Of a stretch of 64,000 nt of DNA, positions 22,272 to 32,931 are shown piece after piece (position 1 is the stretch's first letter; each line of letters begins with the position of its first letter). The notes under the pieces are model-generated. The model was not told where the DNA came from, did no database searches, and was given only the letters and a program-made list of their open reading frames with translations. The stretch covers positions 124,001-188,000 of the forward strand of contig MU839139.1 of NCBI GenBank assembly GCA_030685235.1. Direction: 5' to 3'. A program made the position numbers and the translations under genes. The DNA comes from Copromyces sp. CBS 386.78 (lineage: Eukaryota > Ascomycota > Sordariomycetes > Sordariales > Sordariaceae).

Positions 22272-25200
22272 ATGAGCGAACAACAAAACCCCCCTTACGG
22301 CCGCCGCCTCATCCTCAATATCATCAAGGAGCGTGCCCAGAACGAGCCCAACCGGGAATGGATGTCGGTTCCTCGTACGTCCGACCCCAAGGACGGCTGG
22401 AAGATTCTCACCTACCTCGACGCCCACAACGGCATCAACCGCATTGCGCACAAGCTCACGCGGGTCTGCGGCACTCCGGCACCCGGCTCGTTCCCCACGG
22501 TGGCTTACATCGGCCCTAGCGACATCCGCTACATCGTCTTCGCCCTAGGCGCCGTCAAGGCCGGCTTCCAGGCTCTCTTCATCTCCGCCCGCAACTCGGC
22601 CGAGGGCCAGCTGTTCCTGTTTGAGCAGACCAACTGCCACGTCTTGGCGTTCGATAAGAGCTACAAGGCCACCGTCCAGCCATGGCTGCATGAGCGCGAG
22701 ATGACAGCGATCCTGGCGCTTCCCGTTGATGAGTGGTTCCCCGCCGACCAGGAGGACTTTCCCTACAACAAGACGTTTGAGGAGGCCGAGTTTGATCCCC
22801 TGATGGTGCTGCACACTTCTGGAAGTACCGGATTGCCCAAGCCCGTCGTGGCCAGACAGGGAATGATGGCTGTTGCGGACAAGTATCGCAATCTTCCTCC
22901 CACCGAGGACGGCAAGGTCATGTGGTGTGTGGAGATGGCTAAGAGGGCGAAGAGGATGATGCATCCCAGTGAGTTTCCCGAAAAAGATCTGCAGGGTCCG
23001 AGTTGATTGAGGCTAACCGACGGAACAAAAAAACAGTGCCCCTTTACCACGCGGCTGCCATGTACCTCTCCATGTTCATGACCCACTACCTCGACCTCCC
23101 CGGTGCTATGGGCCTCGGCGACCGTCCTCTCTCTTCGGACCTCGTGCTTGAATACATCAAGTACGCCGACGTCGAGGCTATGACGCTGCCTCCTGCCATC
23201 CTCGAGGAGCTCTCCCAGGACGACGAGGCCATCCAGGCCCTCAGCAAGCTCAGCTTTGTGGCGTTCGGCGGCGGCAACCTCGCTCCCGAAGCTGGTGACC
23301 GCCTGGTTGACAACGGCGTGACGCTCTGCAACCTCATCTCGGCGACCGAGTTCACCCCCTTCCCGTACTACTGGCAATATGACAGGAAGCTCTGGCGCTA
23401 CTTCCACTTCGACACGGAGCTCTTCGGTGTCGACTGGCGCGCCCATGACGGCGACTCGTCTTACGAGCTGGTGATCGTCCGCAAGGACAAGAACCCCGGC
23501 GTCCAGGGTATTTTCTACACCTTCCCCGACGCCCAGGAGTTCAGCACCAAGGATCTGTACAAGCCCCATCCGACGGCCAAGGACCACTGGATCTACCAGG
23601 GCCGCGCCGACAACATCATTGTCTTCTCCAACGGCGAGAAGCTCAACCCCGTCACCATCGAGGAGGCGGTGCAGGGCCACCCCAAGGTCAAGGGCGCCCT
23701 GGTCGTCGGCACCAACCGGTTCCAGCCTGCTCTGATCATCGAGCCGACCGAGCAGCCCGAGACTGAAGAGGACCGCAAGGCTTTGCTGGATGCCATCTGG
23801 CCGACCGTGGTGCGCGCCAACAAGGAGACGGTCGCCCACGGCCAGATCGGCCGCCAGTACATGGCTCTCTCCACCCCCGGCAAGCCGTTCCTGCGCGCGC
23901 CCAAGGGCACCGTCATGCGCCCCGGTACCCTCAGCTTGTACAAGGCCGAGATCGACAAGATCTACGAGGACGCCGAGGATGTGGCTGCCACGGGCGAGGT
24001 GCCCAGGCTGGACCTTTCCTCTGCCGACGCCTTGATTTTGTCGATTGAGAAGCTCTTTGAGACGTCGCTCAACGCGCCCAAGCTCGAGGCCGACACGGAT
24101 TTCTTCACGGCCGGCATCGACTCGATGCAGACCATTGCCGCCTCGCGTCTGATCCGCCAGGGTCTGGCCGCTGCCGGCGTCAACGTGGACGCGTCGGCGC
24201 TTGCCACGCGTGTCATCTACGGCAACCCCACGCCCAAGCGTCTGGCCAACTACCTCCTCTCGGTCGTGCGCAAGGACAACAAGGACGCCACGCACGGCAG
24301 CTCGGACGACGAGTTGCACGCCATGGAGGCTCTCGTGGAGAAGTACACGCAGGACCTGCCCACTCCCAAGCAGAACAAGCCGGCGCCGGCCGACGAGGGC
24401 CAGGTGGTGCTCATCACGGGCACCACGGGCGCCATCGGGTCCTACATGATCGACATCTGCTCTCACTCGCCGCGCGTGTCCAAGATCATCTGCCTCAACC
24501 GGTCCGAGGACGGCATGGCCCGCCAGACGGCCTCGTCGTCGGGCCGCGGCTTGTCGACCGACTTTTCCAAGTGCGAGTTCTACCGCGCCGACATGTCGCG
24601 GGCCGACCTCGGTCTCGAGCCGCAGGTCTACTCCCGCCTGCTGACCCAGGTCGACCGCATCATCCACAACCAGTGGCCCGTCAACTTCAACATCAGCGTC
24701 GAGAGCTTTGAGCCTCACATCCGCGGCTGCCGCAACCTGGTCGACTTTTCCTACAAGGCCGACAAGAACGTGCCCATCGTGTTCGTGAGCACCATCGCCA
24801 CCGTCGACCACTGGCCCCACACGGAGCGCCACGTTCCCGAGGAGTCTCTCCACGACTTCGCCATCGCCGCCGGCGGCTACGGCCAGTCCAAGCTCGTCTC
24901 GTCCCTCATCCTCGACAAGGCCACCGAGGTGTCGGGCGTGCCCACGGAAATCGTCCGCGTCGGCCAGGTCTCGGGCCCTTCGTCCGAACAGGGCTACTGG
25001 AACAAGCAGGAATGGCTGCCGTCCATCGTCGCCTCGTCCGTCTACCTCGGTGTGCTCCCCGACTCGCTGGGCCAGATGACCACGGTCGACTGGACGCCCA
25101 TCGAGGGCATCGCCAACCTTCTTCTCGAGGTCGGCGGCGTGACTTCCCACGTGCCCACCGAGAAGCTGGGCGGCTACTTCCACGGCGTCAACCCCGAGCG

Positions 25201-25507
25201 CACCACCTGGGGTGAGCTTGCGGCGGCGGTGCAGGAGTACTATGGCGATAGAATCAAGAAGATTGTGCCGCTGGCCGAGTGGATCGATGCGCTGGAGAAG
25301 TCCCAGGAGAAGGCCGAGGACGTCACCAAGAACCCGGGCATCAAGCTGCTTGATACCTACAAGGCGTGGTTGGAGGCCGCCGAGAAGGGCACCGAGTTCG
25401 TGGAGCTGGACATGAGCAGGACCAAGAGCTACAGCAAGACCATGAGGGAGATGAAGGCTGTTACGCCCGAGCTGATGAAGAACTGGTGCAGACAGTGGAA
25501 CTACTAA
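22272..25507 (+). CDS. Carboxylic acid reductase-like A-T-R enzyme (NRPS-like adenylate-forming reductase)
   Basis: Exon 1 22272-22968, intron 22969-23036 (68 bp, GTGAGT..AACAG, GGCTAACC branch), exon 2 23037-25507; 1,055 aa. Order: adenylation domain with TSGSTGLPKP (T182-G187) and YQGRADNIIVFSNGEK near its end; phosphopantetheine carrier FFTAGIDSMQT with Ser595 as attachment site; thioester reductase with Rossmann loop GTTGAIG (694-700), HNQWPVNFN, and catalytic Y847-GQS-K851. The reaction expected is ATP-dependent activation of a carboxylic acid, loading on the carrier, and NADPH release as aldehyde. The length and architecture match fungal aryl carboxylic acid reductases such as the characterised Neurospora crassa enzyme (~1,050 aa). 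A lysine-pathway aminoadipate reductase is less likely because those are ~1,400 aa. Strong C-ending codon bias suggests good expression. Its carrier needs a separate phosphopantetheinyl transferase. Confidence 0.9.
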
Positions 25508-26102
25508 GTCGGAGACGGAGGAGAGGAGTCGGAGAGACGGAGAGGGAGGAGGTACAGGATGGATAGGACGGTGGAAGAAAAGAAGTTGTTGCTTTAACGG
25601 GTTGCATTGTTCAGCGAGGCTGCGATTTCATGTTGTCTGAAGGCTTGTTTGCCATGGCCAAATTGGCATTATTGTTGCATTTGCATCGGGTTTTGCATAT
25701 AGACTTGGGTTATCATTTTGAGAGTGTGTGTTTTGTTGTTGAATAGGCGTTTTAGGTAGACATCAAAATTGGCAGATTTGTCGATTTGAAACTGGTTTGT
25801 TTTGATTGTGATTTGGTGATGTTAATAGTGTTGAGGATTACAAACAATTGACAATCGCGGGGTACTTGCATGCCCTGCAGTGGTCCAGGTCGACAGGCGC
25901 CCTCCAGCTTTGTGGCCTTATCGATAAGGTACCTAACATTCTGGCCGCTTCCCCGCTAGCAGGTGGTTGCTGTGTACAGTGCGTTGTCCCCTGTAAATGG
26001 GCTCCAATGACAACTTCCACTTGACATCCAATCTTTCTCCAGAGTCCAGACGGGACTTCCTCCCTCGACAGCCTTCCGAACCAAACACAATGACCCCCGA
26101 AA
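25508..26102. other. 3' flank of reductase gene
   Basis: T-rich 3' untranslated and intergenic sequence with no open frame of interest. It ends at the remains of the sugar-transporter gene. Confidence 0.4.
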
Positions 26103-27089
26103 TCATACCTTCTCGCGCCCCTCGACAATCTTCTCGACCGTCGCCGCCTTACCTCGGTCCTCCTCGCCGATTTCCCCCCTCTGCCGCACTTCCTTGAGGG
26201 CGTCGCTGCACGTGACAATCCATGTCTCGGCCGACTTGAACTTCCACGCCGGAACCTTTCGCTCGAATAATTCGTCAATCTCCTCCAACGCCCGACCTTT
26301 CAGCAGTTCATGTTCTCCAGGAAATAGCCAAGGCTGAGGTGATGGCCGCCCCGACCGTGTACGACCGCAGCCTCGTGCTCCACCAGCTCCGTCGCCACCA
26401 GACTGGGCAACTCGCCATGCCCACAAACGCATTATACGCAAAGTTGAACAGGGCACTGCACGCCCTCCTCGCCGTCGCCGAGATGGCCATACCCAACATG
26501 AACATGCCCTGCACCACCGCTCCCGTCGTCATCAGCGTTCGACCGAGGTCACTCCCGCCGAACATGTCCAACGGCCCAACCGTACTCGCCAGCCTCTTCT
26601 TCTCTTCGATCCCACTCGGCCTCCCACCTCTCCTGCCCTTCTTTGTTCTCCTTCCTAACGCTTCCCACGCAGACCCATTCCGAAAACAGCGCAACCATGA
26701 CACCTCAGATGCGGCGGCCGTAGAGGTGCGAGAAGGGTCCGGCAAAGAGGGTCGAGAGGAGAGAGCCGAGGGTTAAAAAGGACGAGACGAGTTGTTGGAA
26801 GGTGTGCTGTTGTGGTCCATGTCGGCTTGTCAGCTCGGCTGGGAGGACACAACAGGACAAAAGATGGAGATGGAGGGATGCAGGGACATACGCCAATGCC
26901 ATAACCACCTGGAGCGCTTGGGTCGGGGTATCCAAACACCTTGAGGAAACCTGGCATCGCTTGGAGGGCGGCGAGACAAGCGCTGTCGAGGCCGTATTGC
27001 ATGTTGGCCACGGAGACGAGGGCACACTTCATGTCGACGGTAGGTGGCCGTGAGTCCATTCTTTCTTTCTCTTCTTCTTTGCTGGTCAT
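26103..27089 (-). pseudogene. Broken MFS sugar transporter (HXT/maltose-permease type)
   Basis: The 5' end is good: ATG at 27089, then the family's opening (ALVSVANMQYGLD, LQAMPGFLKVFGYPDP, GGYGIG), an intron at 26807-26891 (GTATGT..ACAG), and FLTLGSLLSTLFAGPFSHLYGRR ending in an in-frame TGA (26705-26707). After the stop, about 200 or more residues of the usual ~520-aa permease are missing. Later pieces survive in shifted frames: GRTLMTTGAVVQGMFMLGMA, the FVGMAS and RLRSYTVGAA signatures, then the C-terminal LKGRALEEIDELFERKVP motif (PETKGR-like), ending at 26103. So it is a once-complete transporter with a stop, an internal deletion and at least one frameshift. It is GC-rich and lacks the RIP look, so decay was by deletion and ordinary mutation. 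Confidence 0.8.
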
Positions 27090-28747
27090 CTTGCGGTTCG
27101 TCGGTGGTGGGTTTCCTTGATCAAGTGATGGAATTCATCAGACCAAGCTGATGTTCTCCTGGTCAAGTGAGGGACGAGAGGATGGATACAGGTCATCCAA
27201 GAACCAAGTGCTTTGTTGGACATAAAGACCATCAACAGCCATGAGAGGGGTTCCGCATCACCGCTTTCCCCAGCGCCAGTCTCACCCATCTCCGCGTTGC
27301 TTTTCCATATACCCACCACCATGGCCATTGATTGAATCCCAGCTTATCATTCTGATGGAAGCCCTGATATGGGAAGCTATGCATTCGGCAGTTGAGAGTT
27401 CCCGTCCCCTTGTTGCACTATGGATCGTTGTGGCATATTGAGGTTGTAAGGGGACGGCCCGTGGCGTGGTGATTGAACCTTGACCGATACCGATACCACC
27501 TGCGAGGCTTTGCTGCTTGACTAGTGGTCAGTCGTGAGCTTTCGTTGTTATCGAGGTATCGAGGTCTGTGGGGAGAAGACAACGCCCGGGAGCGTCCAGT
27601 CGCGGAGGACTTACGGCACCGTTAAAGGTGGTTGCTATCAAGGAAGCCGTGAAGCTGCTCCCATGATCAGTATCTCGGCATCATCACATCCTGTCCCTCA
27701 CGAGACCCACTGGATCAGCCTTTTCGGTGGACGGCGGGAGCGGTCCGAAGTCCTTGCCTGAGTGAGCTGGGGTTGGAAATGAGGTCGCATGTTGTTGATG
27801 ATTTGGTCGCTGACACTTCTGCTCTCCGCTGTCTGGTGATGATGGCGATTGAATGTCAACAAGCGCGCGTCATTGCCGCCGGCATACATTAGCCGCACGC
27901 AACAATGGTTTGCCGCGTGCATCTCGGGGACACTAGCTCCGGTTCAGCTTCAACTAGTGCGGCTCTCGGCCGTTTTACTGCATAGCTAATGTTCGGGTTT
28001 ATCACCGCCTTGGAATCAGAATGTCTTTGCCGCGGCATTTCTACTAACAACTTCCCAAACTTCACAATATTCACATGTTTAACAGACTCAATTTCTACCC
28101 CGGTTTCCAACCGTCTTCAGGAGCGCTCTGCGATTGTCGAAAGGTTTTGGCTCATCGACACCGCATGCCAATCACACTTACACCTAGCAAGGTCGAACGC
28201 GAGCAGCGGGACGTCGCGGACTAGGCTTTGCTGTATCCACAGGGCTGAGTAGGAGTCAGTGGTATGATCTTTGGGTGCGAGAGACATCCATGGAAGCGTG
28301 AGGTTCAACGGGAGCCTCCAGCAGAGCCGCAGAAACGAGCAGGAGATGGAGTTAGGAGAGAACGCCAACTCAAGACAAAGGGCCGGAAGCAAATGCAGCA
28401 GTGCCTCCTTGGGACTGCGAAGGTTGTGGGATGGCGTGGTGCAAGACGCTTCAGTGACAGAGCGAACGAGTGGCCTGGACATATCGGAGTCCGAGTCGGC
28501 CGCCGCTCCAAGCTTTGCAAGATGAGGAGACCACTGTCATCGATGCCCTATTTAACTGCGTCACCACTCACCTCTCGGTCGATCATTTCCTCATCATCAT
28601 CCTTCAGCTCACCGCTTTGGTTCTTTCAACAACCTAAAGAAAAGCACATCAGCAAACCTCAAAAGCTCAGAGGGCACTCGCTTGAACCTCACCTACCTAG
28701 AGGTAAAAACAACCAACAACCACTTTTCACCACCAACTCAAGCAACC
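27090..28747. other. Intergenic, nothing recognised
   Basis: No domain-bearing frame on either strand. The last ~200 bases are the likely promoter and leader of the secreted-protein gene, with CTATTTAA near 28548 as a possible TATA-like element. Confidence 0.4.
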
Positions 28748-29335
28748 ATGAAGCCCACCACCCTCGCCTTCCTCCTCGCCGCCGCCGGCTCCATCGACGC
28801 CATCACCGTCTCCCTCCCCTCGGGCGTCACCATCCCCTCGGGCGTGACTTTACCCACCGGCGTGACCGTCGTGACCGCCACCGCCTCCGCCGCCGCCAAC
28901 GGCAAGCGCTTCTTGCACGCCCTCGGCCACGACAAGCGCCAATTCGCCGGCCTGACACAGAGCGCCGCCGCCACTACCGCTGCCGCCGGCGGTCAAGGCG
29001 CCAACAACAACGCTGCTGACGATGGCGACGATACCAACGCTGATGCGGATGCTGATGGCGATGGGGTTGACGATGCCCTGGAGGGCGACGGAAGTGGCAG
29101 TGATGCGGATGCCAATGCGGATGCCAATGCGGATGCCACGGCTGGAGGAGATGATGCCAACGCGAACGCTGATGCGTCCAGTGGTGATGCCAGCGCTGCT
29201 GATGCCGATGCTGCTGCGGGAGGAGATGCTGCGAGCGGTGATAACGCTGCTGTCTTCGGTGGCGGCCAAGGGGAGGGAGTTTTTGATGCTATCGTGGGCG
29301 GGTTTGCGAGGAAGTTGAGAGTTGAGCGGGAGTAA
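28748..29335 (+). CDS. Small secreted Ala/Asp/Asn-rich protein with dibasic cleavage sites
   Basis: Single exon, 195 aa, ATG in a CAACCATGAAG context. Residues 1-18 are a clear signal peptide (KPTTLAFLLAAAGSIDA). Three degenerate units SGVTIP/SGVTLP/TGVTVV follow at 25-42. KR pairs at 53-54 and 63-64 are classic Kex2 sites and would release the short peptide FLHALGHD and a long acidic tail starting QFAGL. The tail (71-175) is almost only A, D, N, G and S with repeats of DANA, and includes DADADGDGVDDALE (99-112), which resembles DxDxDG calcium-binding loops. The last 20 residues are more ordinary and basic. No known family recognised. Could be a cell-wall or calcium-binding protein or a peptide precursor; the reading frame is supported by signal peptide and codon bias. 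Confidence 0.75.
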   Translation: MKPTTLAFLLAAAGSIDAITVSLPSGVTIPSGVTLPTGVTVVTATASAAANGKRFLHALGHDKRQFAGLTQSAAATTAAAGGQGANNNAADDGDDTNADADADGDGVDDALEGDGSGSDADANADANADATAGGDDANANADASSGDASAADADAAAGGDAASGDNAAVFGGGQGEGVFDAIVGGFARKLRVERE

Positions 29336-30879
29336 GCTTGTTCCGTCTCACTGGAGATGTCCAAGTTCGATGTAGTTGTTGTATTGTCGGCTTTTAGGCC
29401 ATCAATGGAACTTTGGAACTTGGGGAACGATTGGAGTGTAATGAGAAGGAACTGGTTGATGGCACTTGTATGGTGAGTGGATTAGAGTGGATTAGATGGG
29501 AGATGGTCGGAAAGAATGGACACAGAATGTTTCATCAAATTCTCTTCTGTTTGGGGCTCAGCGTCGTGTTGTTGGGCGAGCTTCAATCCTTGTACAACTT
29601 TCTGTTATTTTGCTTTGGTTTTTTGTGGAGGGTGAGTGCGAGATGCCCCGGGGGAAAGAAAAAGGACTGGACTGGAAAAAGGAAAAAAAGAAATGGACGA
29701 TACAGGAACCTTTTTAGAGGAAGGGGTATAGGAGGTTGGTTTTTGGATTCTTGGATATACCAGTTACAGGAGCAATCGACAATGAGTGTTTTGCTTTTTT
29801 TTTTTTTTTATCTCGGGCCTCACTGCCTCCCTCGACCTCGGTGAGCATTAAGATGGAGGAGAGAAACAGTCGAGTCCAGACAACATTCTCGCAGTTCAGT
29901 GTTCACAGTCACCACTCATCATCACAGGACACAACTGCCGATGGCAAAACATGGTGACGAGTCCTCGCTAACCTCGCTTGTAGTCGCTACATGTAACGCC
30001 GTCACCATTCAGTGGCAACCACTACCGGACCACTGCTTCATCTTTGCATTCACGGAGGTAAGATCGCTAGCTCCCGTGGGCGAAAATGGAAGGAATACCG
30101 AGACGGTGCTAGTGCACCGTTGCATCGGGACGTCTCAACTGGCAATTTAGCCTAAAACTTTCCATGTTCCCACGTGGAAAACTGGAATGGAAGGGAAACA
30201 CAACCGGAAAAGAAGGAGGATGGTTCATGCTAAACAGAAAATCGAAAGCAGAAAGCGGGCTGGAGGCAACCTCCAGAAGCACATCTAGTAAGTGAATCCA
30301 AATCCGGGTCCCCGGTCGTGGCGCCCTCGACACCCCTTGAACTCACATGGACTGACGTGTAGGACCAGCGACCCCATCGGCGCATCGGGCCCCCCCTTCG
30401 GGATAGGGACTTGGCTTTTCCGATCCAAATGCTGCACGGACCGGACTCCGATGAGGCACTGCACGAAAAGGACTAGGACAAGAAGCCAAATTCGGGGTTC
30501 TGCGCATGAGATTTGATGTGGGAGATGGGGAGTCTGAGAGCCGCCATTCAGAGGCCAATAGTTCCATCATACAAGCGCTCCACTAGAAGGCCAGGGAAGT
30601 TGGGAACGTTGGTTTTCTTTCGACTAACACCGTGACAACGGTCCATCCATCCATGGGTGTGGAGCTAGGTCCTTCCTGGGTCTGAGGTAAATGCTTCTTC
30701 CAGGGGTGAGAACTGGAGATGACCGACATAAAATGATCCAGACGTACCACGATCACGGCGCCTACCTGTAGGACGACAGGAGTATAAGACCCCCATCGTG
30801 ACCTCCCTCCTCGGATCTCTCTCGTCTTTTCCTCCCCAGGTACACTCCTCCGGTCAGTCACCCACCAGTCAACTTCAAC
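29336..30879. other. Intergenic, upstream region of xylanase gene
   Basis: No gene supported. A poly-T tract lies at about 29796-29809. TTAGCC (the reverse of GGCTAA, the core read by XlnR/XLR-1-type xylanase regulators) occurs at 30147-30152, 730 bp before the xylanase start; its distance makes a role uncertain. Confidence 0.4.
30783..30788 (+). promoter_or_regulatory. TATA-like element of xylanase gene
   Basis: TATAAG lies 92 bp before the xylanase ATG, a usual distance for a fungal TATA box with a ~60-nt leader. Confidence 0.35.
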
Positions 30880-32245
30880 ATGCATCTCCCCACCGTTCTC
30901 TCCGTCGTCTTCGCCGCGGCCGGCGTTACCGCCCAGCTCAACGACCTCGCCGTCGCTGCCGGTCTTAAGTACTTCGGTACATGTGGCTCCGAGGGCAACA
31001 TCAACTCGGACACCACCTACCGCAACATCCTCAACAACAAGAGCGAGTTCGGTCAGCTCGTTCCCGAGAACGGCCAGAAGTGGGATGCTACCGAGCCCAG
31101 CCGTGGACAGTTCTCCTACTCCTCGGGAGATATCGTTGCTGGAGTTGCCAAGACGAATGGACAGCTTTTGAGGTGCCACACGCTCGTTTGGTACAGCCAG
31201 TTGCCTTCTTGGGGTGAGTACATCCACTGATGAAGTCAAGTTAACGGGGGAAATCAGAATGGTGTACTGACAGGGGGTAAACAGTCTCTGGCGGCTCTTG
31301 GACCCGTACCACCCTTCAGTCCGTTATCGAGACGCACATCAACAACGTCATGGGCCACTACAAGGGCCAGTGCTACGCCTGGGATGTCGTCAACGAGGCT
31401 GTCGCTGATGATGGCACCTGGCGCCCTTCCGTGTTCTTGAGCACCTTCAACACGGATTACTTTGCCATTGCCTTCAAGGCCGCCAAGGCTGCTGATCCCA
31501 ACACCAAGCTGTGAGTCTCCTTCCCCTCTATCAGCGACACCTCACAGCCAAACTGACACCTCCCAGCTACTACAACGACTACAACCTCGAGTACAACGGC
31601 GCCAAGACCGACAAGGCCCTCGAGCTCGTCAAGATCGTCCAAGCCGCCGGCGCTCCCATCGACGGCGTCGGTTTCCAAGGCCACCTGATCGTCGGCAGCA
31701 CGCCCTCGCGCTCCTCCCTCGCCACTGTTCTCAAGCGCTTCACCGCTCTCGGCGTCGAAGTCGCCTACACAGAGCTGGACATCCGCCACTCCTCCCTGCC
31801 GGCCTCCTCGTCCGCCCTCGCAACCCAGGGTAACGACTTCGCCAACGTGGTCGGTTCCTGCCTGGACGTCGCCCCGGGCTGCATCGGCGTCACCATCTGG
31901 GGTTTCACCGACAAGTACTCGTGGATCCCGCAGACGTTCCCGGGCCAGGGCGCTGCTCTGCTCTACGACAGCAACTTCAGCAAGAAGCCCGCATGGACGA
32001 GCGTTAGCTCTGTGTTGGCGGCCAAGGCGACGAACAATCCCCCCGCTGTGTCCATGTCGACGACTCTTAGGACTAGCACGCCCACTACTACTTCCAAGGC
32101 CGCCGTCACGACGACTAGTGCCGCGAGCGGTGCGCAGCAGACGCATTGGGGACAGTGTGGTGGTAATGGCTGGTCGGGCCCGACTGCTTGCCAGAGCCCG
32201 TATACTTGCCAGGTGTTGAACCCTTACTATAGCCAGTGCTTGTAA
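30880..32245 (+). CDS. Secreted GH10 endo-1,4-beta-xylanase with C-terminal CBM1
   Basis: Exons 30880-31213, 31285-31510 and 31567-32245 with introns 31214-31284 (71 bp) and 31511-31566 (56 bp), both GTGAGT..CAG; 412 aa. A signal peptide covers about residues 1-18. The catalytic domain begins [16 protein letters not shown], with acid/base E149 in WDVVNEA and nucleophile E255 in TELDIR; the 106-residue spacing is right for GH10. A Ser/Thr-rich linker (about 345-379) leads to a 33-residue fungal cellulose-binding module ([13 protein letters not shown], ending YYSQCL, four Cys). The enzyme cuts internal beta-1,4-xylosyl bonds outside the cell and the module anchors it to cellulose in plant walls. 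Family genes are usually xylan-induced and glucose-repressed; here only weak sites are visible. ATG chosen because the signal peptide starts there. Confidence 0.95.
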
Positions 32246-32931
32246 GTTTGTCAAGACTCCAGTCAAGAGGGGTTGAAGGATGGGGAGTGATGATACGATT
32301 GAGATTACCTACGAAGGGAGAGGGAATTTTTGTAAATATTTGTTCTGGAGAGATTGCTCCGGATAGGAAGTGTACCAGAAGTGATGGAGGCAGAGAGTGA
32401 CGTTGTATATACCAGATCTTGAACATACCTTATATGCACACAATCTTATCTATTTCATATGCCTTTACTGCTTCGCTCATCTTTGTTCCTATGAATACGC
32501 GGTTGGTAGGTGCCCTGGTGTAGGGAAAACCTGCCCGCACCCTACACTACGCTCATGTTCAACTGCCGGTGCCACGTACCCTGTTTACGGCTTCACAATC
32601 TTGCGGAGTTTTTCACCCAATTTACCTCTAGGCAGCTTTCGGAGAGAAGTACCTCACCTGCACTCATGAGAGCATCCAGGCTGTACTATTCCATTCATCT
32701 CATACCTCAAGCTCTCTCCTACAAGTATCATCAAGAAGGAAACAACATCTTTTGTAAGGTAAGGTATGCATGAGACGCGTTGTCGACATCGGGATATCAC
32801 GTTTTGGACAACATTGTAGGCGTATTGTTTGAAAGAAAACCTTTTTGATGTAGATATGCGCTATCGACATCGGGATACAACGATTTAACCGGTAATTAAG
32901 TCAAAGTACACGATAGGTAAGCTATTTCGTA
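32246..32931. other. Intergenic with a 14-bp direct repeat
   Basis: No gene. TCGACATCGGGATA occurs at 32783-32796 and again at 32864-32877, 81 bp apart, with similar flanks. The region is bounded by the xylanase stop and the stop of the split DUF7580 gene. Confidence 0.5.

Noticed and set aside
22763..25183. 806-codon open frame on the minus strand
   Set aside because: It lies fully antisense to the carboxylic acid reductase gene. Strong C-ending codon use on the plus strand removes stops from the mirrored frame, and the product is a low-complexity Val/Gly/Leu/Asp/Arg string without domains.
25838..26278. 146-codon minus-strand frame
   Set aside because: It is one shifted reading through the 3' end of the sugar-transporter pseudogene.
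28264..29019. 251-codon plus-strand frame ending in an Arg/His-rich tail
   Set aside because: Overlaps the secreted-protein gene out of frame; the tail is the shifted reading of its Ala-rich codons and there is no signal peptide or domain.
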